From contig NZ_JACJQL010000008.1 in NCBI RefSeq assembly GCF_014696625.1, positions 103,141-167,140 on the forward strand: 64,000 nt of DNA, written 5' to 3'. The translations under genes were made by a program, and so were the position numbers. The notes under the pieces were generated by a model. That model was not told the origin of the DNA and made no database searches. It saw only the letters and a program-made list of their open reading frames with translations. The number at the start of each line of letters is the position of its first letter. The stretch's first letter is position 1. Positions 34,081 to 42,374 of this stretch are shown in pieces. This DNA comes from Nostoc parmelioides FACHB-3921 (GTDB taxonomy: Bacteria; Cyanobacteriota; Cyanobacteriia; Cyanobacteriales; Nostocaceae).

Positions 34081-35082
34081 TTATTCAATCTCTTTGAGTT
34101 GCTGATTTAGTTCTGCTATTTTTTGCTGTTTTTCTTGCGCGCTAAGATTTTCTTTGGCTTGAGTTTCTTGGATTTTTTTAGCAATTTCTAGTTCTCGAAT
34201 TGTATGCCAATTTTTGTCTTCAGCCGGGACAAAACCAGAAATTTCAAATGGTGTTAAAACTTTTGCATCTTTATAGTTATAGAAAAAATTTTGCAATCTT
34301 TTTTTTATATCTGCTGGTAAATCCTGACGATAAACAATCGGATCACTAGGAATTAAAGGTGATTGCCAAATAATTTCAATCTTCTTTCTGGCTGTAGGGT
34401 TGGTTCTTTCCAAACGATTTAATGCTTCATTGCTGACAGTAGCTACATCTACCTGTTTATTTGCTACAGCCAGAGCGCAAGCTTCATGATTACCGGCAAA
34501 AATCAAGCGTTTAAAAGCTTTTTTTGGTTCAATATTATTTTTGGTAAAAATATAGTAACTGGGGACTAAAAACCCAGAAGTAGAATTGGGTTCATTAAAA
34601 GCAAAGGTAAGTTTAGCAGCATTCTGAATCACATATTTATCACCACCGACTGCTTTAGCTTCCGCCGTAATGGGATTATCTTTATTAGCAATTAAATGAG
34701 AATAGTAGCCTCTAGTTCCATCTGCACTTACAACCTGAGCAAAAGCTTCTGCATTAGCAACTCTCGCTGCTTCAATATAAGATTTACCACCTAACCAAGC
34801 TGCTTGAACTTTACCAAAACGCATAGCTTCTATAACTGCGGCATACTGTGTAACATAGAATGGTTTAATGGGGATACCAACTTCCTGAGACATAGCAGCA
34901 GCAAAAGGTTCCCAAATTGGTTTTTGATTATCTTGAGATTCTGTAGACAGAACACCAAAGTTAATTTCTTTAATTGCTGCGTTACTATCATTAACGTTGG
35001 AATTACAGGCTGAAAGTATCTTGGAGCTTGCTAAAGTTATGGTAAACAAAGAAGCCTGCTGAATAAATGTCCTTCTGTTCAT
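34081..35082 (-). CDS. phnD: Phosphonate ABC transporter substrate-binding lipoprotein, paralogue 2
   Basis: This 333-residue periplasmic binding protein of the PhnD family starts MNRRTFIQQASLFTITLASS and has a lipobox-like LSAC (~Cys26), so it is probably a lipoprotein. Core blocks are FGVLSTESQDNQKPIWEPF, FYVTQYAAVIEAMRFGKVQAAWLGGKSYIEAAR, AFNEPNSTSGFLVPSYYIF, AGNHEACALAVANKQVDVATVSNEAL and IIWQSPLIPSDPIVYRQDLP. It is a clear tandem duplicate of the gene next to it (35177-36187) with the same blocks. A Lys/Gln-rich C-terminal helix ends the protein. The two binding proteins may differ in ligand. Confidence 0.93.
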   Translation of the reverse strand: MNRRTFIQQASLFTITLASSKILSACNSNVNDSNAAIKEINFGVLSTESQDNQKPIWEPFAAAMSQEVGIPIKPFYVTQYAAVIEAMRFGKVQAAWLGGKSYIEAARVANAEAFAQVVSADGTRGYYSHLIANKDNPITAEAKAVGGDKYVIQNAAKLTFAFNEPNSTSGFLVPSYYIFTKNNIEPKKAFKRLIFAGNHEACALAVANKQVDVATVSNEALNRLERTNPTARKKIEIIWQSPLIPSDPIVYRQDLPADIKKRLQNFFYNYKDAKVLTPFEISGFVPAEDKNWHTIRELEIAKKIQETQAKENLSAQEKQQKIAELNQQLKEIE

Positions 35083-35109
35083 AAACCTAGTTGTGGGATA
35101 AAGAGGTTT

Positions 35110-35165
35110 GTTAACTGTTGACTGTTGACTGTTGACTGCTAACAGTTAACCGTCAACAGTCAACA
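35110..35165. repeat. STRR array (TTGACTG)n between the two phnD genes
   Basis: Around seven heptamers of the TGACTGT and GTTAACC/GTCAACA types lie in the gap between the tandem phnD paralogues. Confidence 0.92.
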
Positions 35166-35176
35166 CAAAAGAATAA

Positions 35177-36187
35177 TTAACGTCCTTGAAGCGCACGTAG
35201 TTGACTATTGAGATTGTTCAACTTCTTCTTATCTGCATCGCTCAGACCAGTTTTGGATTGCAATTCTAAAACTTGTTTAGCAATATCTAATTCACGAATA
35301 GGATTCCAGGTTTTATCATTAGCCGGAACTAATGCTGACCACTGTAGAGGTTCGAGAATTTTTCTATCTTTAAAGTTGTAGAAGAAATTACGTAACTTCT
35401 TCTTAACATCTTCCGGTAAGTCCTTACGGTAAGCAATCGGGTCACTGGGAATAATGGGTGATGTCCAGATGATTTCAATCTTCTTGCGTGCTGAGGGATT
35501 GGTTTTTTCTAATCTCTCTAATGACTCGTTATTGTTTGTAGCTACATCTACCTGATTATTAGCGATCGCTAAGGCTGTTGCTTCATGGCTACCGGAAAAA
35601 ATTAAGCGTTTAAATACTTTTTTGGGGTCAACCTTGTTTTTAGCGAAGATATAATAACTTGGTACTAAAAATCCAGAGGTTGAGTTAGGTTCGTTGAAAG
35701 CAAAAGTCAGCTTGGCAGAGTTTTGCAGCACATACTTGTCTCCCCCTTGTCTTTTAGCAGCTGCTGTGATTGGATTACTTTTATTAGCAATTAAGTGAGA
35801 GTAGTAGCCTTTCTTGCCATCAGTAGCAACTGTCTGAGCAAAGGCTTCTGCATTAGCAATTCTGGCAGCTTCGATATAGGATTTACCGCCATACCAAGCT
35901 ATGTGTACTTGACCAAAACGCATGGCTTCAATTACCCCTGCGTATTGAGTAGCATAGAAGGCTCTAACGGGAATACCTATAGACTTTGATAAAGCGGCAA
36001 TAAAAGGTTCCCACAAAGGTCTTTGATTAGCTTGAGATTCTGTAGAAATAATCCCAAAATTAAGTTCTTTAATAGGGGCAGCTTGTACTGGTTCAATCCA
36101 GTTATTGGCGGTACTGGAAATAGTTTTAGTTCCTATTAAAGATGCACCAAATAAAGCAGATCGCTCAATAAATAATCTTCTTTTCAT
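35177..36187 (-). CDS. phnD: Phosphonate ABC transporter substrate-binding protein, paralogue 1
   Basis: This 336-residue PhnD-family protein starts MKRRLFIERSALFGASLIG with a twin-arginine and hydrophobic signal, cleaved probably near VQAAP. It has no lipobox Cys, unlike its neighbour. It shares FGIISTESQANQRPLWEPF, FYATQYAGVIEAMRFGQVHIAWYGGKSYIEAAR, AFNEPNSTSGFLVPSYYIF, and IIWTSPIIPSDPIAYRKDLP with the second paralogue. Differences at the mid-domain (VAWYGG versus AAWLGG) may alter specificity. It lies directly downstream of phnC. Confidence 0.94.
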   Translation of the reverse strand: MKRRLFIERSALFGASLIGTKTISSTANNWIEPVQAAPIKELNFGIISTESQANQRPLWEPFIAALSKSIGIPVRAFYATQYAGVIEAMRFGQVHIAWYGGKSYIEAARIANAEAFAQTVATDGKKGYYSHLIANKSNPITAAAKRQGGDKYVLQNSAKLTFAFNEPNSTSGFLVPSYYIFAKNKVDPKKVFKRLIFSGSHEATALAIANNQVDVATNNNESLERLEKTNPSARKKIEIIWTSPIIPSDPIAYRKDLPEDVKKKLRNFFYNFKDRKILEPLQWSALVPANDKTWNPIRELDIAKQVLELQSKTGLSDADKKKLNNLNSQLRALQGR

Positions 36188-36285
36188 AATTGATTCCTAT
36201 GTTATATTTTTGAGGCTTAAATTTCTCAGATAAGTAGCCAAGAGTCATTGTTTTTTAAAAGCAGTGACGTGGAAATTGATGGAAA

Positions 36286-37083
36286 TTACACGAGTAGTTC
36301 GCCATGTCCTCGCATTACCAGTTCTTCTGCTGCTGTACCGTAAATTTCATTGAGTTTTTTGTCATCTAGTTCCAAAGTTGCACCATCAAACATCACTTCT
36401 CCATCTTTAAGAGCGATCGCCCGGTCAAAGTAACTACGCACCATCTGAATCTGATGTAGAGAAGCAACTACGGTAATTCCACTTTGGCGATTTAACTGCA
36501 CAAGTAACTCCATGACTTTCCGCGCTGACTCAGGATCTAAAGACGCAATTGGTTCATCAGCCAGGATGATTTTCGCTCCTTGCACCAAACAACGGGCGAT
36601 CGCCACTCGTTGCTGTTGTCCTCCAGACAGCTTAGATGCCCGTTTGTAAGCGTGTTCAATAATACCTACTCTCTCTAACGCAGCAAGTGCTTGGGCTTTT
36701 TCTTCTTTAGAAAATAAACGTAATATTGAGCGCAAAATAGATAATCTTGCTAAGTTACCAACAAGAACATTTTCGATGACTGTTAACCGATTGACTAAAT
36801 TAAACTGTTGGAATATACAGCCCATCTGGCTTCGTAAAGATGTAATTTTCGAGTGTACTTTTCCTTTACTTTGTAAGACTGTACCAAAAATATAAACTGT
36901 TCCAGCATCTCCAATATGCAGGCCGTTGATGTGCCGCAAAAGTGTAGATTTGCCTGAGCCAGATGCACCTATAAGGGCAACCATTTCTCCCTCATTGATG
37001 GAGCAGTATACATTTTTAAGTGCTGTCTTACCTTTGAAACTCTTGGAGAGATTACTAACTTCTATAGCCACGGTAGTTGTCAT
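36286..37083 (-). CDS. phnC: Phosphonate ABC transporter ATP-binding protein
   Basis: This 265-residue ATPase has Walker A GASGSGKST (~38-46), signature LSGGQQQRVAIARCL, Walker B IILADEPIASLDP and SLHQIQM in place of a canonical H-loop. LRHINGL and SLDPESARKVMELL are typical of PhnC. It is the first gene of the uptake run phnC-D-D-E. A palindrome resembling PHO-box half sites lies 40-62 bp upstream. Confidence 0.93.
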   Translation of the reverse strand: MTTTVAIEVSNLSKSFKGKTALKNVYCSINEGEMVALIGASGSGKSTLLRHINGLHIGDAGTVYIFGTVLQSKGKVHSKITSLRSQMGCIFQQFNLVNRLTVIENVLVGNLARLSILRSILRLFSKEEKAQALAALERVGIIEHAYKRASKLSGGQQQRVAIARCLVQGAKIILADEPIASLDPESARKVMELLVQLNRQSGITVVASLHQIQMVRSYFDRAIALKDGEVMFDGATLELDDKKLNEIYGTAAEELVMRGHGELLV

Positions 37084-37122
37084 TTTTTGACATTTATATG
37101 TCTCTGCTCAAAATTAATACTA

Positions 37123-37145
37123 TTAATTGGTTAATAACCAATTAA
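37123..37145. promoter_or_regulatory. Palindrome upstream of phnC (possible PHO box)
   Basis: TTAATTGGTTA-A-TAACCAATTAA is a perfect 11-bp inverted repeat with a one-base centre. Read toward phnC it also gives CTTAATTG-GTT-ATTAACCA, two 8-bp units with a 3-bp spacer that fit the cyanobacterial PHO-box style PyTTAAPyPy(T/A) repeats. It could be an operator for SphR/PhoB or another regulator. Function is inferred. Confidence 0.5.
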
Positions 37146-38024
37146 GAAAATACTAAATTATAGATTAATTACTTACTTATCAGCCTAATGAATGAGGTGA
37201 TTACAAATATACTTATGTACAATAAGCTGTTACGCATTTAAATTGTATATTTCGCACTCAGGTTGTCAAAAGTCCAAAGTCCACAGTCCAAGCTAGCCTT
37301 TGACTCTGGACTCTTGACTATGGACAGCCCTGACGCAAAAATATTTGATTTGGGTGCGTATCACCTTATTGATTTTTATGGCATCAAAATTAATACACAT
37401 ATTTTAATTAAGTTTAAATTAACAAGAGACTAATTTTTAATAAAAAAGAATTTAATTAATGATTAAAAAATAAATATAAGTCCTACTACTTAGGGAATTT
37501 CAAGTAAAAGAATATTCCATCGAAATTTTTGACGGTTGACAGTCAACAGTCAACAAACTTAAGCAGATGAATTTATCGGAAAAAGCTAGGTACCCTACGG
37601 GAAGGCTGCGCCAACAAAACCTCGCCCCTGGTGGAAGTTCGCGGTAGCGTCTCGTCAGAGAAAAAATTCTTATCTCACAAGGTAGGTAGAAACCCCAACG
37701 CCAGTTCTCTCAAGTCGGGAAACCCGCCCACGAGACTGGCTTCCCCTTGTGGGTGGCTGTCTTTAATTTTGAATTTTGAATTGATTTATTGTTTGGAGTT
37801 CTTTTACAGAAAATCTTTAATAACTAATGAGCCATTTAATTAAGAATAGGTAAATAAATGACAATTGTTTTTATTTCAAGACAATCTCTGGTGTGTGGTG
37901 AGTAATTATGCTTTGATATTGTTTAAGTTAATTTAAAAAATCTTTCTTCCAGATAATTAACTTTTTCTTGTCAAATATTCACTTTTTTGGCAATTGAATA
38001 TTAAATTCACAGCTTGATTAGTAA
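37146..38024. other. Long intergenic region upstream of the porin, repeat-derived
   Basis: About 1.1 kb separates phnC and the porin. Recognisable pieces are AGTCCAA-type heptamers at 37265-37325, a short GTCAACA array near 37537-37555, and a mosaic of repeat sequence at 37590-37790 (CCCTACGGGAAGGCTGCGCC, GCCCACGAGACTGGCTTCC). The latter also occurs in variant forms elsewhere in the window, for example around 62540-62640. No gene is supported here. Confidence 0.5.
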
Positions 38025-38125
38025 TACCAATTCTCTATGAAGTTACACCAAATAAATGATGTAGAGACGTTCTATGTAACACCTCTACAGTCCAGAACAA
38101 AGGACATCTTCATTAAGAAACGGTA
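38025..38125. mobile_element. MITE-like 101-bp element with TACC ends and TAA duplication
   Basis: The element starts TACCAATTC and ends GAAACGGTA, which is TACCGTTTC on the other strand. TAA lies directly on both sides (38022-38024 and 38126-38128). The internal sequence holds a hairpin-forming GTAGAG ... CTCTAC. It ends 77 bp upstream of the porin start and may supply promoter sequence. TAA-type 3-bp duplications are known for IS5-family relatives; the parent transposase is not in the window. Confidence 0.65.
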
Positions 38126-38202
38126 TAAATCTATTTTGCTAACGGCAATCAATGTGAAAAAAATTATTTTCGCCAGTTTCTACCAGGTGTGAGGATACAT
38201 TT

Positions 38203-39843
38203 ATGCAAAAGTTTTGGGTAAATACTTTGTTATTTAGTCCAGCAATTTTGGGCTTATTCATAGTTGCAACACCAGTTATGAGTTCTGAAGTGCTTGTAAC
38301 CCAGGAACCGAAAATCAATCAACCATCCAGTTTTAGTAGTGCTGAGACTATCGGACAAGTAACTTCAGTTTCACAGCTTTCTGATGTCAAACCAACAGAC
38401 TGGGCTTTTCAGGCTTTGCAATCCCTGGTGGAAAGATACGGTTGTATAGCAGGCTATCCTAACCAAACTTTTCGTGGTAATCGTGCTTTGACTCGTTATG
38501 AGTTTGCGGCTGGTTTAAATGCTTGTTTAGATCAGATCAATCAACTTATAGCTACTAGCACTGCTGAACTGGTCAACAAAGAAGACCTAGCAACACTGCA
38601 AAAGCTACAAGAAGAATATGTATCTGAATTGCAAACTGTTCGAGGTCAAGTAGATGCTCTAGAAGCTCGTACTGTTACTTTAGAATCACAACAATTCTCC
38701 ACAACTACTAAACTGCGAGGAGAAGCTATTTTCGCATTGGCTAGTGTATTTGGTTCTGATAGAGCAATTAACACCGATGCTGAAAATCGTGGCGCTAGCA
38801 GAGCGAATCTTGATGAAAATGTGATTTTTGGCGATCGCGTCCGATTGAACTTTGACACTAGCTTCACTGGTAAAGACCGCCTCAGGGTTAGGTTACAAGG
38901 AAGAAATATTACTTCATTCAATACAGCTGTCACTGGGACTAACCAAACTCGCTTAGGGTTTGATGGTAATGAATCCAATAATGTCAGCGTATCGGCTTTG
39001 TTTTACCGTTTCCCTGTGGGCGAATCCACAATGATTAGCCTAGCAACTGAAGGGTTGGAATATATTGATGAAGTACCCGGACTCAGCCGCAACTTTGACT
39101 CTAGTGGTTCAGGTGCGCTATCTCGTTTTGGGCGTTATAACCCAATTTATCGGGCTACAGAAGGGCCGGGTATCATCGTTAGTCACAAGTTCAATGATGC
39201 TTTGAGCTTAACTGCTGGTTACGTTGTTCCATCAGGTATTGGTAATGACCCTAGTAACGGTAGAGGTATTTTTAATGGTAGTTACTCTGCATTAGGTCAA
39301 CTCACCTTCCAACCAACCTCAGAATTGAGTTTGGCTTTCACGTATGTCAACGCCTATTACACCGAAGGTAGTGGAGTTACAGGTAGCACTGGTACTGGCT
39401 TTGCTAATAACCCATTTAATGGTGCGCGAACTTCTGTCAATAACTACAGTGTCACTGCCAATTACAAACTTAGTCCTAACTTTACTGTCACAGCTTGGGG
39501 TAGCTACGCCAATGCCCAAGCTGAGAACACAACTGTTGCTAGGAGTGACGCAGACATTTGGAATTGGGCTGTGCAGCTAGGATTTCCTGATTTGGGTAGA
39601 GAAGGAAATTTTGGTGGCCTTGTGTTTGGTGCGCCGCCTTACGTTGCTAACAATCAATTCGTCAGTGGTAATAATCGCCGTCAAGACGATGATACCTCCT
39701 ATCATTTAGAGGCTTTTTATAGATATAAGCTGAATGACAACATTGCTATTACCCCAGGAGTTATCACTATTTTTAACCCTGAAGGTAACAGCAGCAACCC
39801 TAATATCTATGTGGGAGTAGTGCGTACTACTTTTAGTTTCTAA
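38203..39843 (+). CDS. SLH-domain OprB-type outer-membrane porin (iron-uptake-porin type)
   Basis: This 546-residue protein has a signal peptide (about 1-28), one S-layer homology domain (VSQLSDVKPTDWAFQALQSLVERYGCIAGYPNQTFRGNRALTRYEFAAGLNACLD split over ~58-110), a coiled-coil spacer (about 115-165), and a beta-barrel rich in aromatic strands ending in ...VRTTFSF with terminal Phe. This is the cyanobacterial somatic porin family, abundant in outer membranes and sometimes annotated as an iron-uptake porin. The SLH domain anchors it to the cell wall polymer. The substrate is unknown; the neighbouring phosphonate genes do not prove a role with them. A MITE-like element lies just upstream. Confidence 0.88.
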   Translation: MQKFWVNTLLFSPAILGLFIVATPVMSSEVLVTQEPKINQPSSFSSAETIGQVTSVSQLSDVKPTDWAFQALQSLVERYGCIAGYPNQTFRGNRALTRYEFAAGLNACLDQINQLIATSTAELVNKEDLATLQKLQEEYVSELQTVRGQVDALEARTVTLESQQFSTTTKLRGEAIFALASVFGSDRAINTDAENRGASRANLDENVIFGDRVRLNFDTSFTGKDRLRVRLQGRNITSFNTAVTGTNQTRLGFDGNESNNVSVSALFYRFPVGESTMISLATEGLEYIDEVPGLSRNFDSSGSGALSRFGRYNPIYRATEGPGIIVSHKFNDALSLTAGYVVPSGIGNDPSNGRGIFNGSYSALGQLTFQPTSELSLAFTYVNAYYTEGSGVTGSTGTGFANNPFNGARTSVNNYSVTANYKLSPNFTVTAWGSYANAQAENTTVARSDADIWNWAVQLGFPDLGREGNFGGLVFGAPPYVANNQFVSGNNRRQDDDTSYHLEAFYRYKLNDNIAITPGVITIFNPEGNSSNPNIYVGVVRTTFSF

Positions 39844-39858
39844 CGAATTTGCTGAAAT

Positions 39859-40058
39859 ATAGCCGTAGCCAGATAGATTAGGACATCAAGCTAATACCAA
39901 TTCAAAATTCAAAATTCAAAATTCAAAATTAAGAATCAAGAGAGGACAAGCATTTGGGGTTGTACATCTGTCACATTCTTTTTTCAAATTGGTATAAGAT
40001 AAAACCCTGACAATCAAAGGCTTTCAAACCTGTCAACAGTCAACAGTCAACAGCCATA
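39859..40058 (+). repeat. Dispersed 85-100 bp element, copy 4, interrupted by a MITE-like insertion
   Basis: ATAGCCGTAGCCAGATAGAT through GGACATCAAGCTAA (39859-39894) and its continuation GATAAAACCCTGACAATCAA, GGCTTTCAAACCTGTCAACAG (39998 onward) are separated by a 100-bp insertion with a TAA duplication. It starts 15 bp after the porin stop codon. Confidence 0.8.
39895..39994. mobile_element. MITE-like 100-bp element nested in a dispersed repeat
   Basis: The ends are TACCAATTCAAAATT and its near-reverse complement (TTTTCAAATTGGTA). TAA flanks both sides (39892-39894, 39995-39997). The empty site is visible in other copies of the host repeat as GCTAAGAT, which proves insertion with a 3-bp duplication. 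The inside holds a short (ATTCAAA)n heptamer run. No coding sequence is present. Confidence 0.8.
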
Positions 40059-40214
40059 CTATTGACTGTTGACTGTTAAACCAATCCGCAATTCGTTTGT
40101 TCCGTACACCCCTACACCCTTAAACCCTTACACCCGGTCTCAACAGATAACCCGTTTGCGTAAGTAAGTCCTAATTTTGTTAATAGGAATTAATTCACTT
40201 CTGCCCCTTTCCTC

Positions 40215-42167
40215 CTAATTAGCTGGTAATGCGGCCTTCTCCTCACCAGATTCCAGCATCTTTTTTGGTGCTTCGTCTTCAAACAAAATTAAGTCAAACC
40301 AAAAAGTAGTACCCACCCCTACTTCACTAACTAGATTTACTTTACTGCGATGTCGTTCCACGATATTTCTCACAATCGACAAACCTAAACCCGTGCCTTC
40401 TAAAGTGTGAACTCTGTTTTCTACCCGGAAGAAACGGTCAAAAATCGCTTGTTGGTCTTCTGGGGCAATACCGATGCCAGTGTCAGAAACTTCTACTCGT
40501 ACTTGGGTAGGCTGATTGGGGGAGTTGGATTTAGTGGTTAATACGTAAGTACGGATGGCGATTTTGCCACCAGAGGGAGTGAATTTGAGGGCATTTCCGA
40601 CCAAATTAGCTAAAACTTGTAATAGTAAATCGTAATTCCCTAAGACTAGTGGCAGGCCAGAAGCAACATCTTGGATGAGTTCGATACCTTTATCTTTAGC
40701 GTTGAGTTGATAAGTACGTAGTGTTTGTTCAATGGCCTGGGCTAAATCTACACCATCGAAACTGTAACTACGACCAGATTCCAACTTAGATAAATCTAAA
40801 ACATCATTCACCAGGCGAGTCAGGCGATCGGTTTCATGATTAACTGTTTGCAGAAACTCTTGGCGTTCTTCTATGCTCAAGTCTTCGCCGTAGTCATGGA
40901 GGGTTTCAATAAAAGATTTGATATTAAATAAAGGCGTTCGCAGTTCGTGGGAAACGTTGCTGATAAATTGGCTTTTGGCTTCATTTAATTCCACCTCACG
41001 GGTAATATCCTGCACTGTGATGGCAATACCTTTGATACTTTCCCGTTGGAGATTGAGGACTGTAGTCAAAAGAATGCGAATTGTGCGGTTGCTGGGTTGG
41101 TTGAGAGTTAGGCGAAATTCAGCACTATCACATTCACCGGCTGCCATTTCGTATAGTGGTCTAGTGATTTCCATTTGTACAGTCGGGGGTAAGTGATGCA
41201 ACACATTACTACCCACCACATCATCAGCACCTTCCCAGCCAAAAATGTGTCTGGCTGTGGGGTTAACTAAAATCACCTGCATATTGTTGTCAATCAACAC
41301 AGCACCATCGGCAATGGTGGAAACTAAGGTTTCTAGCTTGGCTTTCTCGGCTGTTAGTTCTTCAATATTTTGCTCTTCATAACGCTCTAGGCGCTCTGCC
41401 ATTTCATTAAAATTAAGAATTAACTCTCCTAGTTCGCCTCCCAATGGCAAATCTATACGCTGCTTAAAATTACCAGCCGCAATTTGTTTTACCCCCACCA
41501 ATAATTCTTTAATCGGCTTGGTGATAGTCAAAGCATTAACCACCCCTGCCAAAATCACCATGACCCAAATCGTAATAAAAACTGCAATGGTGACATCACG
41601 AGTAAAATTGGTAGAAATGACGGCTGTTTGGTTGGGGTTGATACCAATAGCCAAAACACCCAAGTATTGTTTATCGACAATTAAGGGAATGAACACATCA
41701 GTCACAGTTCCATCTGGACTCATGTGTTGCCGTACCATTGGCTTCTCGCCATCACCAGGGTACTCTTCTGGTAATTGTATTCGTCGCTCAATGGAAAGGG
41801 AATTTTCTACCTCTGGTTCCCAAAAGGGAATACCAAAAAAGATTTTCCCCGTTTCATCAGCGTAGAGCATATAGCGCACACTAGAAGTGCTGCTGTAGAA
41901 GCGTTGGGAAAATTGGGCAACTTCAGTCAGATTATGGTCAGCAACCAGGGGTGCAACGTTAGCAGCCAGAAGTAGACCCAAATCCCGCCCAAAACGGGTG
42001 TCATTCACTTGGGCATCTTGCTGAATTGTGTTTACCGCCCAAAAGGTGAGACCGCTCATCACCAAGGAAACCACCAAAGTGGCTGCGGCTAACAGTTTAG
42101 TCTGGAGTGTGAACTCTGACCACCAATTGGCGATCGCTTCTCGAATTGTTTTTAACAGCGCCAGCAT
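40215..42167 (-). CDS. nblS: NblS/Hik33-type stress sensor histidine kinase
   Basis: This 650-residue membrane kinase has TM1 at ~26-46, a periplasmic sensing region, TM2 at ~192-215, HAMP ~215-265, a coiled coil, PAS ~275-390, HisKA with the phosphorylated His407 in FISNVSHELRTPLFNIKSFIETLHDYGEDLS, and a HATPase domain (NLVGNALKF, DTGIGIAPEDQ, GTGLGLSIV). The linker FNIKSFIETLHDYGEDLS is a hallmark of NblS/Hik33, the conserved kinase controlling high-light, cold and nutrient-stress genes via RpaB. purD is adjacent on the same strand, as in other cyanobacteria. Confidence 0.88.
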   Translation of the reverse strand: MLALLKTIREAIANWWSEFTLQTKLLAAATLVVSLVMSGLTFWAVNTIQQDAQVNDTRFGRDLGLLLAANVAPLVADHNLTEVAQFSQRFYSSTSSVRYMLYADETGKIFFGIPFWEPEVENSLSIERRIQLPEEYPGDGEKPMVRQHMSPDGTVTDVFIPLIVDKQYLGVLAIGINPNQTAVISTNFTRDVTIAVFITIWVMVILAGVVNALTITKPIKELLVGVKQIAAGNFKQRIDLPLGGELGELILNFNEMAERLERYEEQNIEELTAEKAKLETLVSTIADGAVLIDNNMQVILVNPTARHIFGWEGADDVVGSNVLHHLPPTVQMEITRPLYEMAAGECDSAEFRLTLNQPSNRTIRILLTTVLNLQRESIKGIAITVQDITREVELNEAKSQFISNVSHELRTPLFNIKSFIETLHDYGEDLSIEERQEFLQTVNHETDRLTRLVNDVLDLSKLESGRSYSFDGVDLAQAIEQTLRTYQLNAKDKGIELIQDVASGLPLVLGNYDLLLQVLANLVGNALKFTPSGGKIAIRTYVLTTKSNSPNQPTQVRVEVSDTGIGIAPEDQQAIFDRFFRVENRVHTLEGTGLGLSIVRNIVERHRSKVNLVSEVGVGTTFWFDLILFEDEAPKKMLESGEEKAALPAN

Positions 42168-42242
42168 CTCTAATAAAGTTGTTAGTAGCTTTGGTTATGA
42201 ACCCCAACAACTTAAAAATTAACAGTTATTTTGGACATTAGT

Positions 42243-42360
42243 CATTAGTCAGTTGTCAGTTGTCAGTTGTTATTAGTCAACAGTCAACAGTCAACAGTCA
42301 ACAGTCAACAGTCAACAGTCAACAGTCAACAGTCATCAGTCATCAGTCAACAGTTAACAA
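42243..42360. repeat. STRR array (GTCAACA)n between nblS and purD
   Basis: About 15 heptamers occur: TTAGTCA/GTTGTCA followed by a pure run of GTCAACA and CAGTCATCA variants. They separate purD from the downstream nblS. Confidence 0.95.
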
Positions 42361-42374
42361 TGGACTTTGGACTA

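Noticed and set aside
22051..37200. CRISPR array candidates among the repeat arrays
   Set aside because: Units are 7 bp with no spacers and no cas genes are nearby.
37631..37843. 70-codon plus-strand ORF upstream of the porin
   Set aside because: It is read through mosaic repeat sequence that recurs elsewhere; no protein features.
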